This document shows, one piece after another, positions 53,899-62,630 of a DNA stretch of 64,000 bases. Within the stretch, counting starts at the first letter, position 1, and each line of letters starts with the position of its first letter. The position numbers and the translations under genes were made by a program. The stretch is from NCBI RefSeq assembly GCF_039645965.1, contig NZ_CP147917.1:1674001-1738000 (forward strand). Direction: 5' to 3'. Below the pieces are notes generated by a model. It saw nothing but the letters and a program-made list of their open reading frames with translations, did no database searches and had not been told where the DNA came from. Source of the stretch: Sulfurimonas sp. HSL3-2 (GTDB lineage Bacteria; Campylobacterota; Campylobacteria; Campylobacterales; Sulfurimonadaceae).

Positions 53899-54141
53899 AT
53901 GGAAATCATTGACTTATTTAATATTCTTCACAATGCAGTTGAAGCTCAAAACAATGGTAAGAAAATATCTCAAAAAGATATGTCTAAAAAACTGGGCATT
54001 CCTATGAGGACTTATCAGGACTGGAGACTTGGGAATACAAAGCCTCAAGCTTCAATAGCTGTGATTAAAATGCTTGGATATTTAGAAGACGATGAGATCT
54101 TAAGAGTAGTAAGAAAAATAAATAAACTTGGAGATAATTAA
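53899..54141 (+). CDS. Small HTH protein, 80 aa
   Basis: Single-domain helix-turn-helix of XRE/Cro type: helices in KISQKDMSKKLGIPMRTYQDW (HTH at about 23-42) and a C-terminal helical part. Likely a transcription regulator or phage-type repressor. Starts at the leaderless-like ATG. It is followed one base later by a 78-aa unknown gene, so the two are probably a unit, perhaps regulator and partner. AT-rich surroundings may mean horizontal origin. Confidence 0.75.
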   Translation: MEIIDLFNILHNAVEAQNNGKKISQKDMSKKLGIPMRTYQDWRLGNTKPQASIAVIKMLGYLEDDEILRVVRKINKLGDN

Positions 54142-54142
54142 T

Positions 54143-54376
54143 ATGAATACATTAACAGAAAAAGAGAGAAGCGGCCTAGAAGATGTGTTTAATTCAATCC
54201 ATGTAGACAAGACAAAGTACTCTATCAGTAACTATCTATCTTCATTTTTACTTATAGATAAAAGCTCTTTTAAACCGAAAATGTTTACTTTTAAACTGAA
54301 AAAGGGCATTAAATTAACGAAAATATCACGATTATTCAGCGATTATGTAGAAAAGAAGAAAAATTTAAGCAAATAA
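54143..54376 (+). CDS. Small basic protein, 77 aa
   Basis: From ATG 54143 (MNTLTEKERSGLEDVF), with GGAGATAA at suitable distance; an upstream in-frame start at 54128 inside the HTH gene is less likely. Lys-rich, soluble, no family recognised. Its position one base after the HTH gene suggests they act together, but no toxin or antitoxin signature is evident. Confidence 0.6.
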   Translation: MNTLTEKERSGLEDVFNSIHVDKTKYSISNYLSSFLLIDKSSFKPKMFTFKLKKGIKLTKISRLFSDYVEKKKNLSK

Positions 54377-54479
54377 ATTATAAAGTATAGCTAGCTGAAT
54401 CACTTGTAGATGCCTTTAATACTAACTTTCAGGTCATTTACGGTGTATCGCAATCTTCAAATATATTAAGGGTGGATTA

Positions 54480-54764
54480 ATGAATAAGGCACAATTCGTT
54501 GAATTAGTTCAAAAAAGTGGTAATTACAAAACTAAAGTTGAAGCTGAAAACGCTATTAAAGCTTTTACAGAAGCTGTAACAGAAGCATTAGTGAAAAAAG
54601 AAGATGTATCTCTAGTTGGATTTGGTAGTTTTGGTGCTGCACTTCAAAAAGGTAAAAGCGGTAAAGTTCCTGGAACTAACAAGACTTATACTACTCAAGA
54701 CAAAATGGTTCCTAAATTTAAAGCTGGTAAAGGTCTTAAAGATCGTATCGCTGCTGGCAAATAA
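54480..54764 (+). CDS. DNA-binding protein HU
   Basis: 94-aa HU/IHF-family protein that bends and packages DNA. Starts MNKAQFVELVQKSGNYKTK; VSLVGFGSFGAALQKGKSGK and the DNA-contacting arm end (NKTYTTQDKMVPKFKAGKGL) are typical, with Pro at the arm tip region. GGGTGGA precedes the ATG. A clear hairpin follows the stop. HU copies may bind the AT-rich spacer nearby. Confidence 0.96.
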   Translation: MNKAQFVELVQKSGNYKTKVEAENAIKAFTEAVTEALVKKEDVSLVGFGSFGAALQKGKSGKVPGTNKTYTTQDKMVPKFKAGKGLKDRIAAGK

Positions 54765-54774
54765 CTCTTTTTTT

Positions 54775-54799
54775 AATGCCGCTTTTTATTTGCGGCATT
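54775..54799 (+). terminator. Terminator of the HU gene
   Basis: AATGCCGC (54775-54782) pairs with GCGGCATT (54792-54799), with a T-rich loop. An 8-bp GC-containing stem just past the stop and AT-rich DNA after it make it a reasonable intrinsic terminator, though the T-run after it is short. Confidence 0.6.
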
Positions 54800-54874
54800 A
54801 TAATATTTGTATAACAAATTCAATCTTTTATGAAAAATTAAATTTGCTATATAAATCTCTTATGAAGTCATAAT

Positions 54875-56296
54875 ATGTTTTCTTCTCTTATATCGTCTCT
54901 GTTCTCAAAGAACAGCAATACTCTAAAAGTACCTGATTCCATACTTGTTAAAAAAGTACAAGAGTGCGCACATGAGAACTTTTTATATCTTTTTAAAGAT
55001 GCCAAGATCTTTCATCATGCAGAGTTACTGGAAATCCCTCTACTGCTTGTCGATCCCAAAAGAGGCATATATATCTTTGAATACAAGACATGGTGCTATC
55101 ATGAAATAAAAGACTTAAAAGCTTCAAAAACTTCCCAACAAGACTCTTCTAAAAACTCTCTTGCTTTTGAATCAAAACACGACTATATAAAAAAAAGGTT
55201 TAATGAAGTACTGAACAATGACGGTACTGATATATATAACTTTGTCTTAATGGAAAATCTTACAAAAGAGGAGTTTGAACATCTTGATAGTTCATTCCAG
55301 GAATTCATACCTCAAAGTAAAACACTCTTTAGTTCAGATAGTATAGAAGATATTAAACACAAGCTTTTCGGTGCATCTGAAGAGAAATCGGACATATTGG
55401 ATGCTGAGAGCATCATATCGACACTCTTTGTTCAGAATATAATAATCGATAATGAAAATCATATAAGAATAACATCTGATGAACAAAACGCTATTATTGA
55501 ACATGAGTTCTCAGGTATAAATTACATATCTACCAGAAACTGTTCAGGAAAGACAAGTACTATCCTTCTCAAAGCTATTTATGAACATCTTCTAAACAGA
55601 GAGAAGAACATCAGCATTGTACAACCGACATATATAGCCTGTGAACTTTTAAAGCAAAGACTTTTAAATACTGTCGAACACGCGATAGTAGAAGTGGATT
55701 TTTCAAAGATATCTATTATCACGCCGCATGATTTTAAAAATAAGAAAAGTGACTTTATCCTCGTTGACGACGCATCGATGTTAGATAAAAAGTTTATAGA
55801 CTATATTATAGGTATGAAAAAAGACACACTGGTCTTTGAAGAGCATGACCCTACAAAAATATATAGATTCACTTTAGATAAATGCTATAGAAGTAAATCG
55901 ACTATTGAACTGTTACATGGAAATCCTTACGCTTTGACATTTCTAAATCTGCAAAGACTCCTTGAAAAAAATATAGATGCAAAAGATATATTGATCATTA
56001 CGACGGATGATGACGACAAGTATAAAATCATTGAAGACTTAAGTTCTTTTGTTGAAGACACCCCGACCATACTAGACCCTTTCGATACTTTAAATAACCA
56101 AGATCTAGAGCATATTCTAATAGCTAATTATGATGAAGTATTTGACTTTTCAAGAGATTATGTATTTGTCTTCAACCCTAGAGATATTGAAGCAAATCTA
56201 TTTAATTTTATATTTTCAAGAGCTAACAAGAAAACATTTGTAATATACGATGATGATAATAAGCAAATAGGAAATATAGATGCAGAAAATTTCTAA
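54875..56296 (+). CDS. NERD-domain and SF1-helicase-like protein with altered Walker motifs
   Basis: 473 aa. The N-terminal part (about 25-75) resembles a NERD nuclease-related domain: [15 protein letters not shown], with a D...ExK arrangement. The rest resembles a UvrD-type SF1 helicase: Q-motif [11 protein letters not shown], motif [12 protein letters not shown] near 220 lacking the first Gly of the P-loop, motif [12 protein letters not shown] (DDAS instead of DEAQ), motifs III/IV in [12 protein letters not shown], and a motif-VI-like [11 protein letters not shown]. It has no 1B/2B insertions. The altered residues make full helicase activity doubtful. Overlaps msrB by 17 bp. Confidence 0.72.
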   Translation: MFSSLISSLFSKNSNTLKVPDSILVKKVQECAHENFLYLFKDAKIFHHAELLEIPLLLVDPKRGIYIFEYKTWCYHEIKDLKASKTSQQDSSKNSLAFESKHDYIKKRFNEVLNNDGTDIYNFVLMENLTKEEFEHLDSSFQEFIPQSKTLFSSDSIEDIKHKLFGASEEKSDILDAESIISTLFVQNIIIDNENHIRITSDEQNAIIEHEFSGINYISTRNCSGKTSTILLKAIYEHLLNREKNISIVQPTYIACELLKQRLLNTVEHAIVEVDFSKISIITPHDFKNKKSDFILVDDASMLDKKFIDYIIGMKKDTLVFEEHDPTKIYRFTLDKCYRSKSTIELLHGNPYALTFLNLQRLLEKNIDAKDILIITTDDDDKYKIIEDLSSFVEDTPTILDPFDTLNNQDLEHILIANYDEVFDFSRDYVFVFNPRDIEANLFNFIFSRANKKTFVIYDDDNKQIGNIDAENF

Positions 56297-56672
56297 AACA
56301 GACAAAGAGTGGCAAGAGCAGTTAGCACCGGAAGTATATAACGTATGCAGAGCCCACGGTACAGAAGCACCCTTTAGCGGCGAATACTATGACTTCAAGG
56401 GTGATGGAGTTTATAGCTGTACTTGTTGCGGTCAAAAGCTTTTTGACAGTCAGACTAAATTTAATTCCGGAACAGGATGGCCTAGCTTTTATGAAAGTAT
56501 TGATGATGAAGCTGTCACTGAAGTAAAAGACACCTCACACGGTATGACAAGAGTTGAAGTGTTATGCTCAAAATGCGATGCGCATTTAGGACATGTTTTC
56601 CCTGACGGTCCGCAACCGACAGGCCTTAGATATTGTATAAATTCTGTCTGCCTGGACTTCGAAGAGAGATAA
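56280..56672 (+). CDS. msrB: Peptide methionine sulfoxide reductase MsrB
   Basis: Reduces methionine-R-sulfoxide in proteins. 130 aa with two CxxC zinc sites (CTCCGQ near 43; [12 protein letters not shown] near 97), [10 protein letters not shown] and GLRYCINS with the catalytic Cys near 120. It starts inside the end of the NERD/helicase-like gene and is probably co-translated with it. No signal peptide, so it acts in the cytoplasm. Confidence 0.96.
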   Translation: MQKISKTDKEWQEQLAPEVYNVCRAHGTEAPFSGEYYDFKGDGVYSCTCCGQKLFDSQTKFNSGTGWPSFYESIDDEAVTEVKDTSHGMTRVEVLCSKCDAHLGHVFPDGPQPTGLRYCINSVCLDFEER

Positions 56673-56683
56673 TCTCTCTCTTC
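56661..56683. terminator. Hairpin between msrB and the outer-membrane protein
   Basis: GAAGAGAG pairs with CTCTCTTC across a 7-nt loop, over the msrB stop and between convergent genes. AT-rich DNA follows on both sides, so it could serve both strands. AG/CT-rich and only about 8 bp, so moderate. Confidence 0.4.
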
Positions 56684-56689
56684 AATGAG

Positions 56690-57196
56690 TTAAAAATATA
56701 CCTCAACACCTAAAGTATAGTTGTTTACAGTCTCTCCCATATTTGTGTAACCGAAATACGCACTGACATTTCTGCTGATAGCGACACCGACATCGGCACC
56801 TGATGAAAGACCAAAATCTCTACTATTTATCTTATCACCTACATTAGGCAGCATCACACCTAAACGCGGGCGGACGAACATCGGTGAATTTTTAAAACAT
56901 ATATCATATGTCAGATAAGCAGCCACTGTTTGGACTTCCACTTTTTTTGATGCCGGATTTTTCGGTTCACTTATAGATCTCGTATATTCAGCTTCTACAC
57001 CGAGTTTAGGTAAAACTTGATCGATATGAGCACCTGCTTTTAAGTTCATCCCGATTCCCGAGCTATCATACGCATCCGGAACCGCTTCGACATTAAGCCC
57101 TGCTCCTACATAAAGACTGTTGCTTTCTTCTGCTGCATTAAGAGATAAAGCTCCGGCTAAACCACAAGTAACTAAAATTGATATGATTTTTTTCAC
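56690..57196 (-). CDS. Small outer-membrane beta-barrel protein
   Basis: 168 aa with a signal peptide (about 1-21, CGLAGALSLNAA) and an OmpW/OmpA-like eight-strand barrel pattern (YVGAGLNVEAVPDAYD, LGVEAEYTRSI, AYFGYTNMGE) ending YTLGVEVYF, with a C-terminal Phe. Start GTG 57196 is chosen because GGAGG precedes it. No substrate or role can be assigned. Confidence 0.8.
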   Translation of the reverse strand: MKKIISILVTCGLAGALSLNAAEESNSLYVGAGLNVEAVPDAYDSSGIGMNLKAGAHIDQVLPKLGVEAEYTRSISEPKNPASKKVEVQTVAAYLTYDICFKNSPMFVRPRLGVMLPNVGDKINSRDFGLSSGADVGVAISRNVSAYFGYTNMGETVNNYTLGVEVYF

Positions 57197-57272
57197 GTAT
57201 CCTCCAACGACTGATTTTCTTAATTATAACACTTATTTGATATAATGACCAAAAAATTTGGAGAATAGAAAT

Positions 57273-57806
57273 ATGAAAAAAATCATAATCTTGCTATTAC
57301 TGTCGATCTCGTACCTTTTTGCGGCAAATCCGATAGTTGTTCTTGAAACTACACAAGGAAAGATTGAACTGGAACTTTATCCTGATGTCGCACCCAAAGC
57401 CGTAGAGAACTTTGTTACTCATGTTAAAAATGGATATTACGATCATGTAGCGTTTCATAGAATAATACGTAACTTTATGGTTCAAGGCGGAGATCCTACA
57501 GAAACAGGACGCGGCGGTGAGTCAATATGGAAAAAACCGTTTGCTGATGAATTCAAACCCGGATATGCATTTGATGATGCCGGAGTACTGGCAATGGCTA
57601 ATGCCGGAGAAAATACAAACGGCAGTCAGTTCTTTATAACAACGACCCGTACAGGCTGGCTGAACGGCCATCACACTATCTTTGGTCATGTCGTCGGTTC
57701 TATGGATGCATTGATGAAGCTTAATGAAGTCCCTACTTCAGGCAGATATGGCGGAGACAGACCGTTAGAGCGTCAAGAGATCATAAAAGCGTATATCAAG
57801 AAATAG
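57273..57806 (+). CDS. Exported cyclophilin-type PPIase
   Basis: 177 aa from ATG 57273 (TTGGAGAA upstream; an in-frame TTG five codons earlier is the weaker start). Signal peptide (about 1-17, LLLLSISYLFAA) then cyclophilin motifs FHRIIRNFMVQGGDP (catalytic Arg), NGSQFFITT and WLNGHHTIFGHV. Distinct from the cytoplasmic cyclophilin at 4305: it would act in the periplasm, alongside the parvulin-type PEB4-like protein. Confidence 0.94.
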   Translation: MKKIIILLLLSISYLFAANPIVVLETTQGKIELELYPDVAPKAVENFVTHVKNGYYDHVAFHRIIRNFMVQGGDPTETGRGGESIWKKPFADEFKPGYAFDDAGVLAMANAGENTNGSQFFITTTRTGWLNGHHTIFGHVVGSMDALMKLNEVPTSGRYGGDRPLERQEIIKAYIKK

Positions 57807-57830
57807 TGTTATAAATTTATAAAAAGAAGC

Positions 57831-57857
57831 ATATCTAAGAGAGATTCTCTTAGATAT
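57831..57857. terminator. Bidirectional hairpin between the cyclophilin and cytochrome c genes
   Basis: ATATCTAAGAGA (57831-57842) pairs perfectly with TCTCTTAGATAT (57846-57857) around a 3-nt loop, a 12-bp stem. On the minus strand it is followed by CTTCTTTTTAT, fitting a terminator for the cytochrome gene. It also lies just after the convergent cyclophilin gene. Confidence 0.7.
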
Positions 57858-57875
57858 ATAAAAGTAGTTACTTAA

Positions 57876-58208
57876 TCAACCGCAAGAAGGTTCTTTTCCA
57901 GAATCAGAACCGTATTCATACAAGAAATCTTTCAGATCCTGCATTTTCTTCTCAAATCTTTCACCGTTGACATATTCCTCAGCTTTTGTACCTTTATGCC
58001 ATGCTTTGAATTGTGCTGCATTGTTCTCAAATGCTGCATTCCACTCAGCCTGAGTTTTCATCTTAGCCCCTTTGACACCGTTGCCATGGCATGATTTACA
58101 TTTTTTTAAATAAACTTTTTTCCCCTTGCTGATATCCGCAGATGCAGAACTACTCATCATCCCGACAGCTACCAATACCGCCAATAAAGCTGAAGCGCTT
58201 TTCATCAT
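57876..58208 (-). CDS. Small periplasmic cytochrome c
   Basis: 110 aa from ATG 58208, with AGGGAG at the right distance; an upstream ATG at 58250 lacks one. Signal peptide ends SSSASAD (about 24). A single CxxCH haem site is in KKCKSCHGNGVKGAK near 35-40, and a later Met (KMQDLKD) may be the sixth ligand. Typical of class I mono-haem cytochromes carrying electrons in the periplasm. A C-terminal Cys is present (EPSCG), which is unusual. Confidence 0.88.
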   Translation of the reverse strand: MMKSASALLAVLVAVGMMSSSASADISKGKKVYLKKCKSCHGNGVKGAKMKTQAEWNAAFENNAAQFKAWHKGTKAEEYVNGERFEKKMQDLKDFLYEYGSDSGKEPSCG

Positions 58209-58308
58209 AGTGAAACTCCCTAAATTAAATTTTCTTATTCGATTATACATAATAAAATCGAATATTACAAATCTATCACATTGTCATCACTAAAACGATC
58301 ATTGGTCG

Positions 58309-58641
58309 TTACTCTTCTACATACCTGTTTTCACTGAATTGTTTCATTCTTACCGGATATCTTAGTTTATCTTGACGCATTTTTTTATAAAGTTTATCTT
58401 TCATCACAGCTAGTTCTTCACTATTTACTTCAAAGAACTTCATCATCTCTTCATCTGAGACATTTGCACTGTCCATTGTAAAAAGTCTTAACTCTTTTTT
58501 TGTAAGCTTTCTTTTTAAAAGTGCATACAGCTCTTTTTCATCATCTATAATCATAGTCGGATCAACTTCATAGAACTTACTGATAACATCTCTTATAGTA
58601 AGATCCTGATGATATTGTTTCCATACTGAATTTTCTAACAT
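58309..58641 (-). CDS. Hypothetical protein, 110 aa
   Basis: Helical soluble protein rich in Lys, Asp and Glu (DVISKFYEVDPTMIIDDE, KELRLFTMDSANVSDEE). ATG 58641 is chosen because AAGGAAAAAA precedes it; the frame continues upstream into serB but without a start signal. It lies 8 nt after the serB stop and is probably co-transcribed with it. No family recognised. Confidence 0.7.
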   Translation of the reverse strand: MLENSVWKQYHQDLTIRDVISKFYEVDPTMIIDDEKELYALLKRKLTKKELRLFTMDSANVSDEEMMKFFEVNSEELAVMKDKLYKKMRQDKLRYPVRMKQFSENRYVEE

Positions 58642-58649
58642 TTTTTTCC

Positions 58650-59279
58650 TTATATATGTTCTAAGATCTTTGTCAGATCTTTTGTATTTATCTCTATCGT
58701 CGCTTCTTTTCTGAGTATCTCTTTTGCACAAAATGCGACTCTGGTACCTGCATGAGCGAACATAGAGAGATCATTTGCACCGTCACCGACTACCATTGTC
58801 TCCTCTTCGCTTACATGTAACAAGTTTTGTAAACGTATCAGCATATCGCCTTTTGAAAAGTTAAACATCATATCTCCACCGACTAAACCGGTCAATACAC
58901 CGTCTTTATGATGCAATGCATTTGAGAAATCCGCATCGTATCCCAGTATATCTTTAGCATATGTCGTAGCCGTTCTAAAACCACCGCTAAAGCAGACTAC
59001 ATTCATCCCGCGCTGTTTCAACTCTTTTATAGTCTCTATTGCACCGTTCATATAAGGCAGAGAATGGCTGATCTCTTCGACTTTTTTATATGGAAGCCCT
59101 TTTAAAAGAGAGACTCTCTCCTGCAGGCTTTCAAAAAAGTCTATTTCTCCATTCATTGCGCGTTCTGTAATGATCGCGACTCTCTCTCCGATACCCAGTT
59201 CTTTAGCAAAAAAGTCTATTGTTTCTCCATCCATTAATGTTGAATCAAAATCAAACACAGCTAACTTCATAAATTTCAC
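58650..59279 (-). CDS. serB: Phosphoserine phosphatase SerB
   Basis: HAD-family enzyme making serine from phosphoserine. 209 aa with motif I VFDFDSTLMDGE (catalytic Asp), motif II CFSGGFRT, and motif III VVGDGANDLSMF with the Mg-binding Asp residues. The N-terminal ACT-like part found in some SerB proteins is missing. It is upstream of and co-directional with the 110-aa gene. Confidence 0.95.
   Translation of the reverse strand: MKFMKLAVFDFDSTLMDGETIDFFAKELGIGERVAIITERAMNGEIDFFESLQERVSLLKGLPYKKVEEISHSLPYMNGAIETIKELKQRGMNVVCFSGGFRTATTYAKDILGYDADFSNALHHKDGVLTGLVGGDMMFNFSKGDMLIRLQNLLHVSEEETMVVGDGANDLSMFAHAGTRVAFCAKEILRKEATIEINTKDLTKILEHI
58811..58820. repeat. TTACATGTAA palindrome, copy 12
   Basis: Inside serB, read as Leu-His-Val; preceded by C. 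Confidence 0.9.
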
Positions 59280-59346
59280 TCACTTTAGTTATAATTACGC
59301 AATTATACAATAGAGTTGTTCCATAACTCTCATTTTAGGAATATAT

Positions 59347-60258
59347 TTGTTTACAGAACTTTTAGATAAATTAAAAAACTCGACCTATATCACGCTTGAG
59401 ACTACGCCTGGACACTCTCCAAAGTTCTCTAATGTCATTGATAAACTTGAATCTCTCGGTCTTCAAAACTTGGTTGACGGATTCAGTACGACAGATAATC
59501 CTCTGGCAAAACTAAAGTACAACTCTCTTTTTGCTGCAAAGATGCTGCAGGAGAGATTTAACAAGCCTGTAATAGCGACAATGAGTATGAGGGACAGGAA
59601 CATCATCGCCCTGCAGTCTGATCTGCTTGGTGCTAATGAATCTGACATAAGAGCGATACTTGCCTTAACCGGTGATCCAGCTAAACTTTCAGACCAGCCC
59701 CATGTCAAAGGTGTCTTTGAAAGCGACAGCACTCTTTTACTCGATATCATCGCATGCTTCAATTCATCGATCGATTATGCGGGAAAACCTTTTACCGTCA
59801 AGCCGGAGCCGATCTACCCGTTTGGTGTTGTAAACTCTTATGCGAGAAACCCGAAAACACTACAGAAAAAGATGCAGAAAAAAGTGGCCAAAGGTGCAGT
59901 AGGGATCATTACACAGCCTGTGTATGACATCGAAAGTACAAAACTTCTTTTAGAATTAATGGAAAATGCGAAACAGGAGTCTTCATTGGGTACGGATGAT
60001 GCGACACTGATACTCGGAATCTTTCCTATAACAAAACTTAGAACTGCACAGTTTTTAGCTTCACACGTACCGGGCATCAACGTACCTGATATCTGGATAG
60101 AAAAACTTAGACGTGCAAACGAGATATCGCCTGAGGAAGAGTACAAAGTAGGATTCGAACTTAGTAAAGAGCTTTTTGAATCGATAAAAGAGATACATCC
60201 AAAAATACATCTGATGACGGCGAACCAGTTTGAGATCGCCAAAGATATACTAATATAA
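59347..60258 (+). CDS. metF: Methylenetetrahydrofolate reductase-like protein MetF
   Basis: 303-aa MTHFR-family protein, which reduces methylene-THF to methyl-THF for methionine synthesis. Family features are FSTTDNPLAKLK, ILALTGDPAK near 105 and GAVGIITQPVYDIEST near 195. It starts with TTG at 59347, read as Met, after AGGA. TATAAT lies near 59289. Its C-terminus is directly before serS. Confidence 0.85.
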   Translation: MFTELLDKLKNSTYITLETTPGHSPKFSNVIDKLESLGLQNLVDGFSTTDNPLAKLKYNSLFAAKMLQERFNKPVIATMSMRDRNIIALQSDLLGANESDIRAILALTGDPAKLSDQPHVKGVFESDSTLLLDIIACFNSSIDYAGKPFTVKPEPIYPFGVVNSYARNPKTLQKKMQKKVAKGAVGIITQPVYDIESTKLLLELMENAKQESSLGTDDATLILGIFPITKLRTAQFLASHVPGINVPDIWIEKLRRANEISPEEEYKVGFELSKELFESIKEIHPKIHLMTANQFEIAKDILI

Positions 60259-60276
60259 TTACACGCAAGGGAAAAG

Positions 60277-61521
60277 ATGATAGATTTAAAACTACTGCAA
60301 AAAGATTTTGAAAATGTTTCAGCACAACTCAAGAGAAAAGGTGTCGATGAAGAGATACTAGCTGATCTAAAAGTAAAAAATGAGACGTTGAAAGAAGCAA
60401 AAGCTGCTTATGAAGCGGCACAAGCTGCACAAAACGAGATGAGTAAACTTTTTGGAGTCTATAAACGCGAAGGCAAAGACATAGCTGAGCTCAAAGAGAA
60501 AGTCGATGCTAACAAAGTGAAAGTCACGGAACTTCTTGATCTGCAAAGAGAGGCTGAAGAGGCACTCATCACTCGCGCTATGGCTGTACCGAATCTTCCG
60601 GATGCCGATGTACCCGACGGTGAAGATGAAGAGAGCAATGTCGAGATAAAAAAAGTTTTAACTCCTCGCGAATTCAGTTTTAAACCAAAAGAGCATTGGG
60701 AACTTTCAGAACAAAACGGCTGGATCGATTTTGAACGCGGTGTGAAGCTTGCAAAAAGCAGATTCAGTGTTATCAACGGTATGGGTGCGAAACTCGAACG
60801 TGCACTTATAAACTTTATGCTTGATTTTAATGAAAAACGCGGATTTAACGAAGTCAGTGTTCCTCAGATCGTTAACCGCGGTGCACTTGAAGGCACGGGA
60901 CAGCTTCCGAAATTTGAAGAGGATCTTTACAAGATAGATGGTGACGAGTTGTATCTTATCCCTACTTCAGAAGTCCCGTTAACCAATCTTTATCAAGACG
61001 AGATCATCGCAGCAGAAGAACTGCCTATCAAGATGACTGCACATACTGCATGTTTTAGAAAAGAAGCAGGAAGTGCGGGACGTGATGTGAGAGGGATAAT
61101 CAGACAACATCAGTTTCACAAAGTCGAACTTGTAGCCATTACAAAACCCGAAGAGAGCGATATAATATTTGACGAGATGGTAGCTTGTGCATCAGACCTG
61201 CTTGAAGCATTGGACCTTCCGCACAGACTTGTGACTCTTTGTACCGGAGACCTTGGTTTTGGTGCGGCAAAAACTGTTGATATTGAGGTATGGCTTCCCG
61301 GTCAAGGACAATACAGAGAGATAAGCTCAGTATCAAACACTCGCGACTTTCAAGCGCGCCGTGCAAAGATAAGATACAAAGACGGTAAACAAAACACTCT
61401 TGTCCATACGCTAAACGGTTCATCACTTGCAGTGGGACGTACTATGGTAGCTATTATGGAAAACTTTCAAAACGAAGATGGGACTATCTCTATGCCGACG
61501 GTACTTGAAAAGTATCTATAG
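60277..61521 (+). CDS. serS: Seryl-tRNA synthetase
   Basis: Charges tRNA-Ser. 414 aa with an N-terminal coiled-coil arm (about 30-100) that grips the tRNA and a class II catalytic core: motif 2 [20 protein letters not shown] near 263, and motif 3 [16 protein letters not shown] near 380, plus the serine pocket TSEVPLTNL. Full-length. serS follows metF by 18 bp and is likely on the same message. Confidence 0.98.
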   Translation: MIDLKLLQKDFENVSAQLKRKGVDEEILADLKVKNETLKEAKAAYEAAQAAQNEMSKLFGVYKREGKDIAELKEKVDANKVKVTELLDLQREAEEALITRAMAVPNLPDADVPDGEDEESNVEIKKVLTPREFSFKPKEHWELSEQNGWIDFERGVKLAKSRFSVINGMGAKLERALINFMLDFNEKRGFNEVSVPQIVNRGALEGTGQLPKFEEDLYKIDGDELYLIPTSEVPLTNLYQDEIIAAEELPIKMTAHTACFRKEAGSAGRDVRGIIRQHQFHKVELVAITKPEESDIIFDEMVACASDLLEALDLPHRLVTLCTGDLGFGAAKTVDIEVWLPGQGQYREISSVSNTRDFQARRAKIRYKDGKQNTLVHTLNGSSLAVGRTMVAIMENFQNEDGTISMPTVLEKYL

Positions 61522-61530
61522 AGATATAAA

Positions 61531-61550
61531 GGCATAAATTTATTTATGCC
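61531..61550 (+). terminator. Hairpin after serS
   Basis: GGCATAAA (61531-61538) pairs with TTTATGCC (61543-61550) around TTTA, 10 bp past the serS stop. There is no strong T-run after it, but the position fits a terminator. Confidence 0.45.
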
Positions 61551-61671
61551 CCTTTCACGACATTTAACATAAAAATACACATTATTTAATAAAACTAATT
61601 ACTGTTTAATTTCTTTACGTTATAATTTCATAAAAACAAACAATACTATCTGTATGTAAAGAGAAATTAGA

Positions 61672-62616
61672 ATGGCTGCCGCTAGATATATTCCGATTGA
61701 TAAAAGCATTATTCAAGAAGGTATGGTATTTGGATTTGATCTATTTTTTCCTTCAGAATCAAAAACAGAGATGCACTGTTTTAAAGAGAACGGCATACCT
61801 GTCAGTTGTGATGAAAGATCAATGCTCGATACACTTAATACTATATATATAAATGAAACTGAGTATGCAGATTATGAACAGTTCTGCAAAGATGTTATCG
61901 ATTCTTCACAAGAAGTGGATGCTATCAACTCACCGAACGACACTGCTTTACTATACAAAAATGCTTCTGAAGTCTTGAACTCTCTTTTTAATAATCCGGA
62001 AACACTAGGGAACTATGAAGCATGTAAAGAGGTAGTAAGTGATCTTGTAGACACCATCTTAGTAGATAATTTCACGCTGAAGTCTTTACTTGTCATCGCT
62101 TCACATGATTACTACACTCATACACACTCGATAAATGTTGCCATATATGCACTCAGCCTCGGTTCTTTTTTAGGTCTACAGCAGGAGACCCTGGCGGAAC
62201 TAGGCGAAGCAGCACTCTTACATGATCTGGGCAAAAGCAAGATTGATCCCGCTATTATCAATAAAAACGGAAAACTCACTGACAAGGAATTTCAGGAAGT
62301 ACAAAAGCATTCCGACCTGGGATATACGGTTGGGTTAAAGTTAGGTATAAAAAATAAAAACGTGTTACAAGGAATAAGACATCATCACGAAAAAATGGAT
62401 GGTACAGGATATCCATTAAAATTAAAAGGAAAAGATATTCCTTTATTTGCCCGCATCATAGGGGCATGTGACATTTTTGATGCCTTAACGAGCAGAAGAA
62501 CCTATAAAGAACCTATGACGACATTTGATGCATTAAAACTGATGAAAACGACTATGAAAGAACATTTAGACGTTAGATTATTAGACAAGATGATCACTAT
62601 GTTCAAGGAACCATAA
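61672..62616 (+). CDS. HD-GYP cyclic-di-GMP phosphodiesterase
   Basis: 314 aa. An N-terminal part of about 120 residues of unknown fold, then an HD-GYP domain (about 140-310) with HTHSINVAIYALSLG, ALLHDLGKSKIDP (HD), RHHHEKMDGTGYPLKLKGK (GYP with complete HHE), and IIGACDIFDALTSRRTYK. All metal-binding residues appear intact, so an active c-di-GMP hydrolase is expected. It faces the EAL gene at the right edge tail-to-tail. Own TATAAT at 61621-61626. Confidence 0.94.
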   Translation: MAAARYIPIDKSIIQEGMVFGFDLFFPSESKTEMHCFKENGIPVSCDERSMLDTLNTIYINETEYADYEQFCKDVIDSSQEVDAINSPNDTALLYKNASEVLNSLFNNPETLGNYEACKEVVSDLVDTILVDNFTLKSLLVIASHDYYTHTHSINVAIYALSLGSFLGLQQETLAELGEAALLHDLGKSKIDPAIINKNGKLTDKEFQEVQKHSDLGYTVGLKLGIKNKNVLQGIRHHHEKMDGTGYPLKLKGKDIPLFARIIGACDIFDALTSRRTYKEPMTTFDALKLMKTTMKEHLDVRLLDKMITMFKEP

Positions 62617-62630
62617 GTATCTAGTTTGAC

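Noticed and set aside
53899-54376. Toxin-antitoxin call for the HTH gene pair
   Set aside because: Only the HTH fits; the second protein shows no toxin family features.
59838-60332. 164-codon minus-strand ORF across metF and the serS start
   Set aside because: Opposite two well-supported genes, Ser/Cys/Phe-rich composition typical of an antisense shadow.
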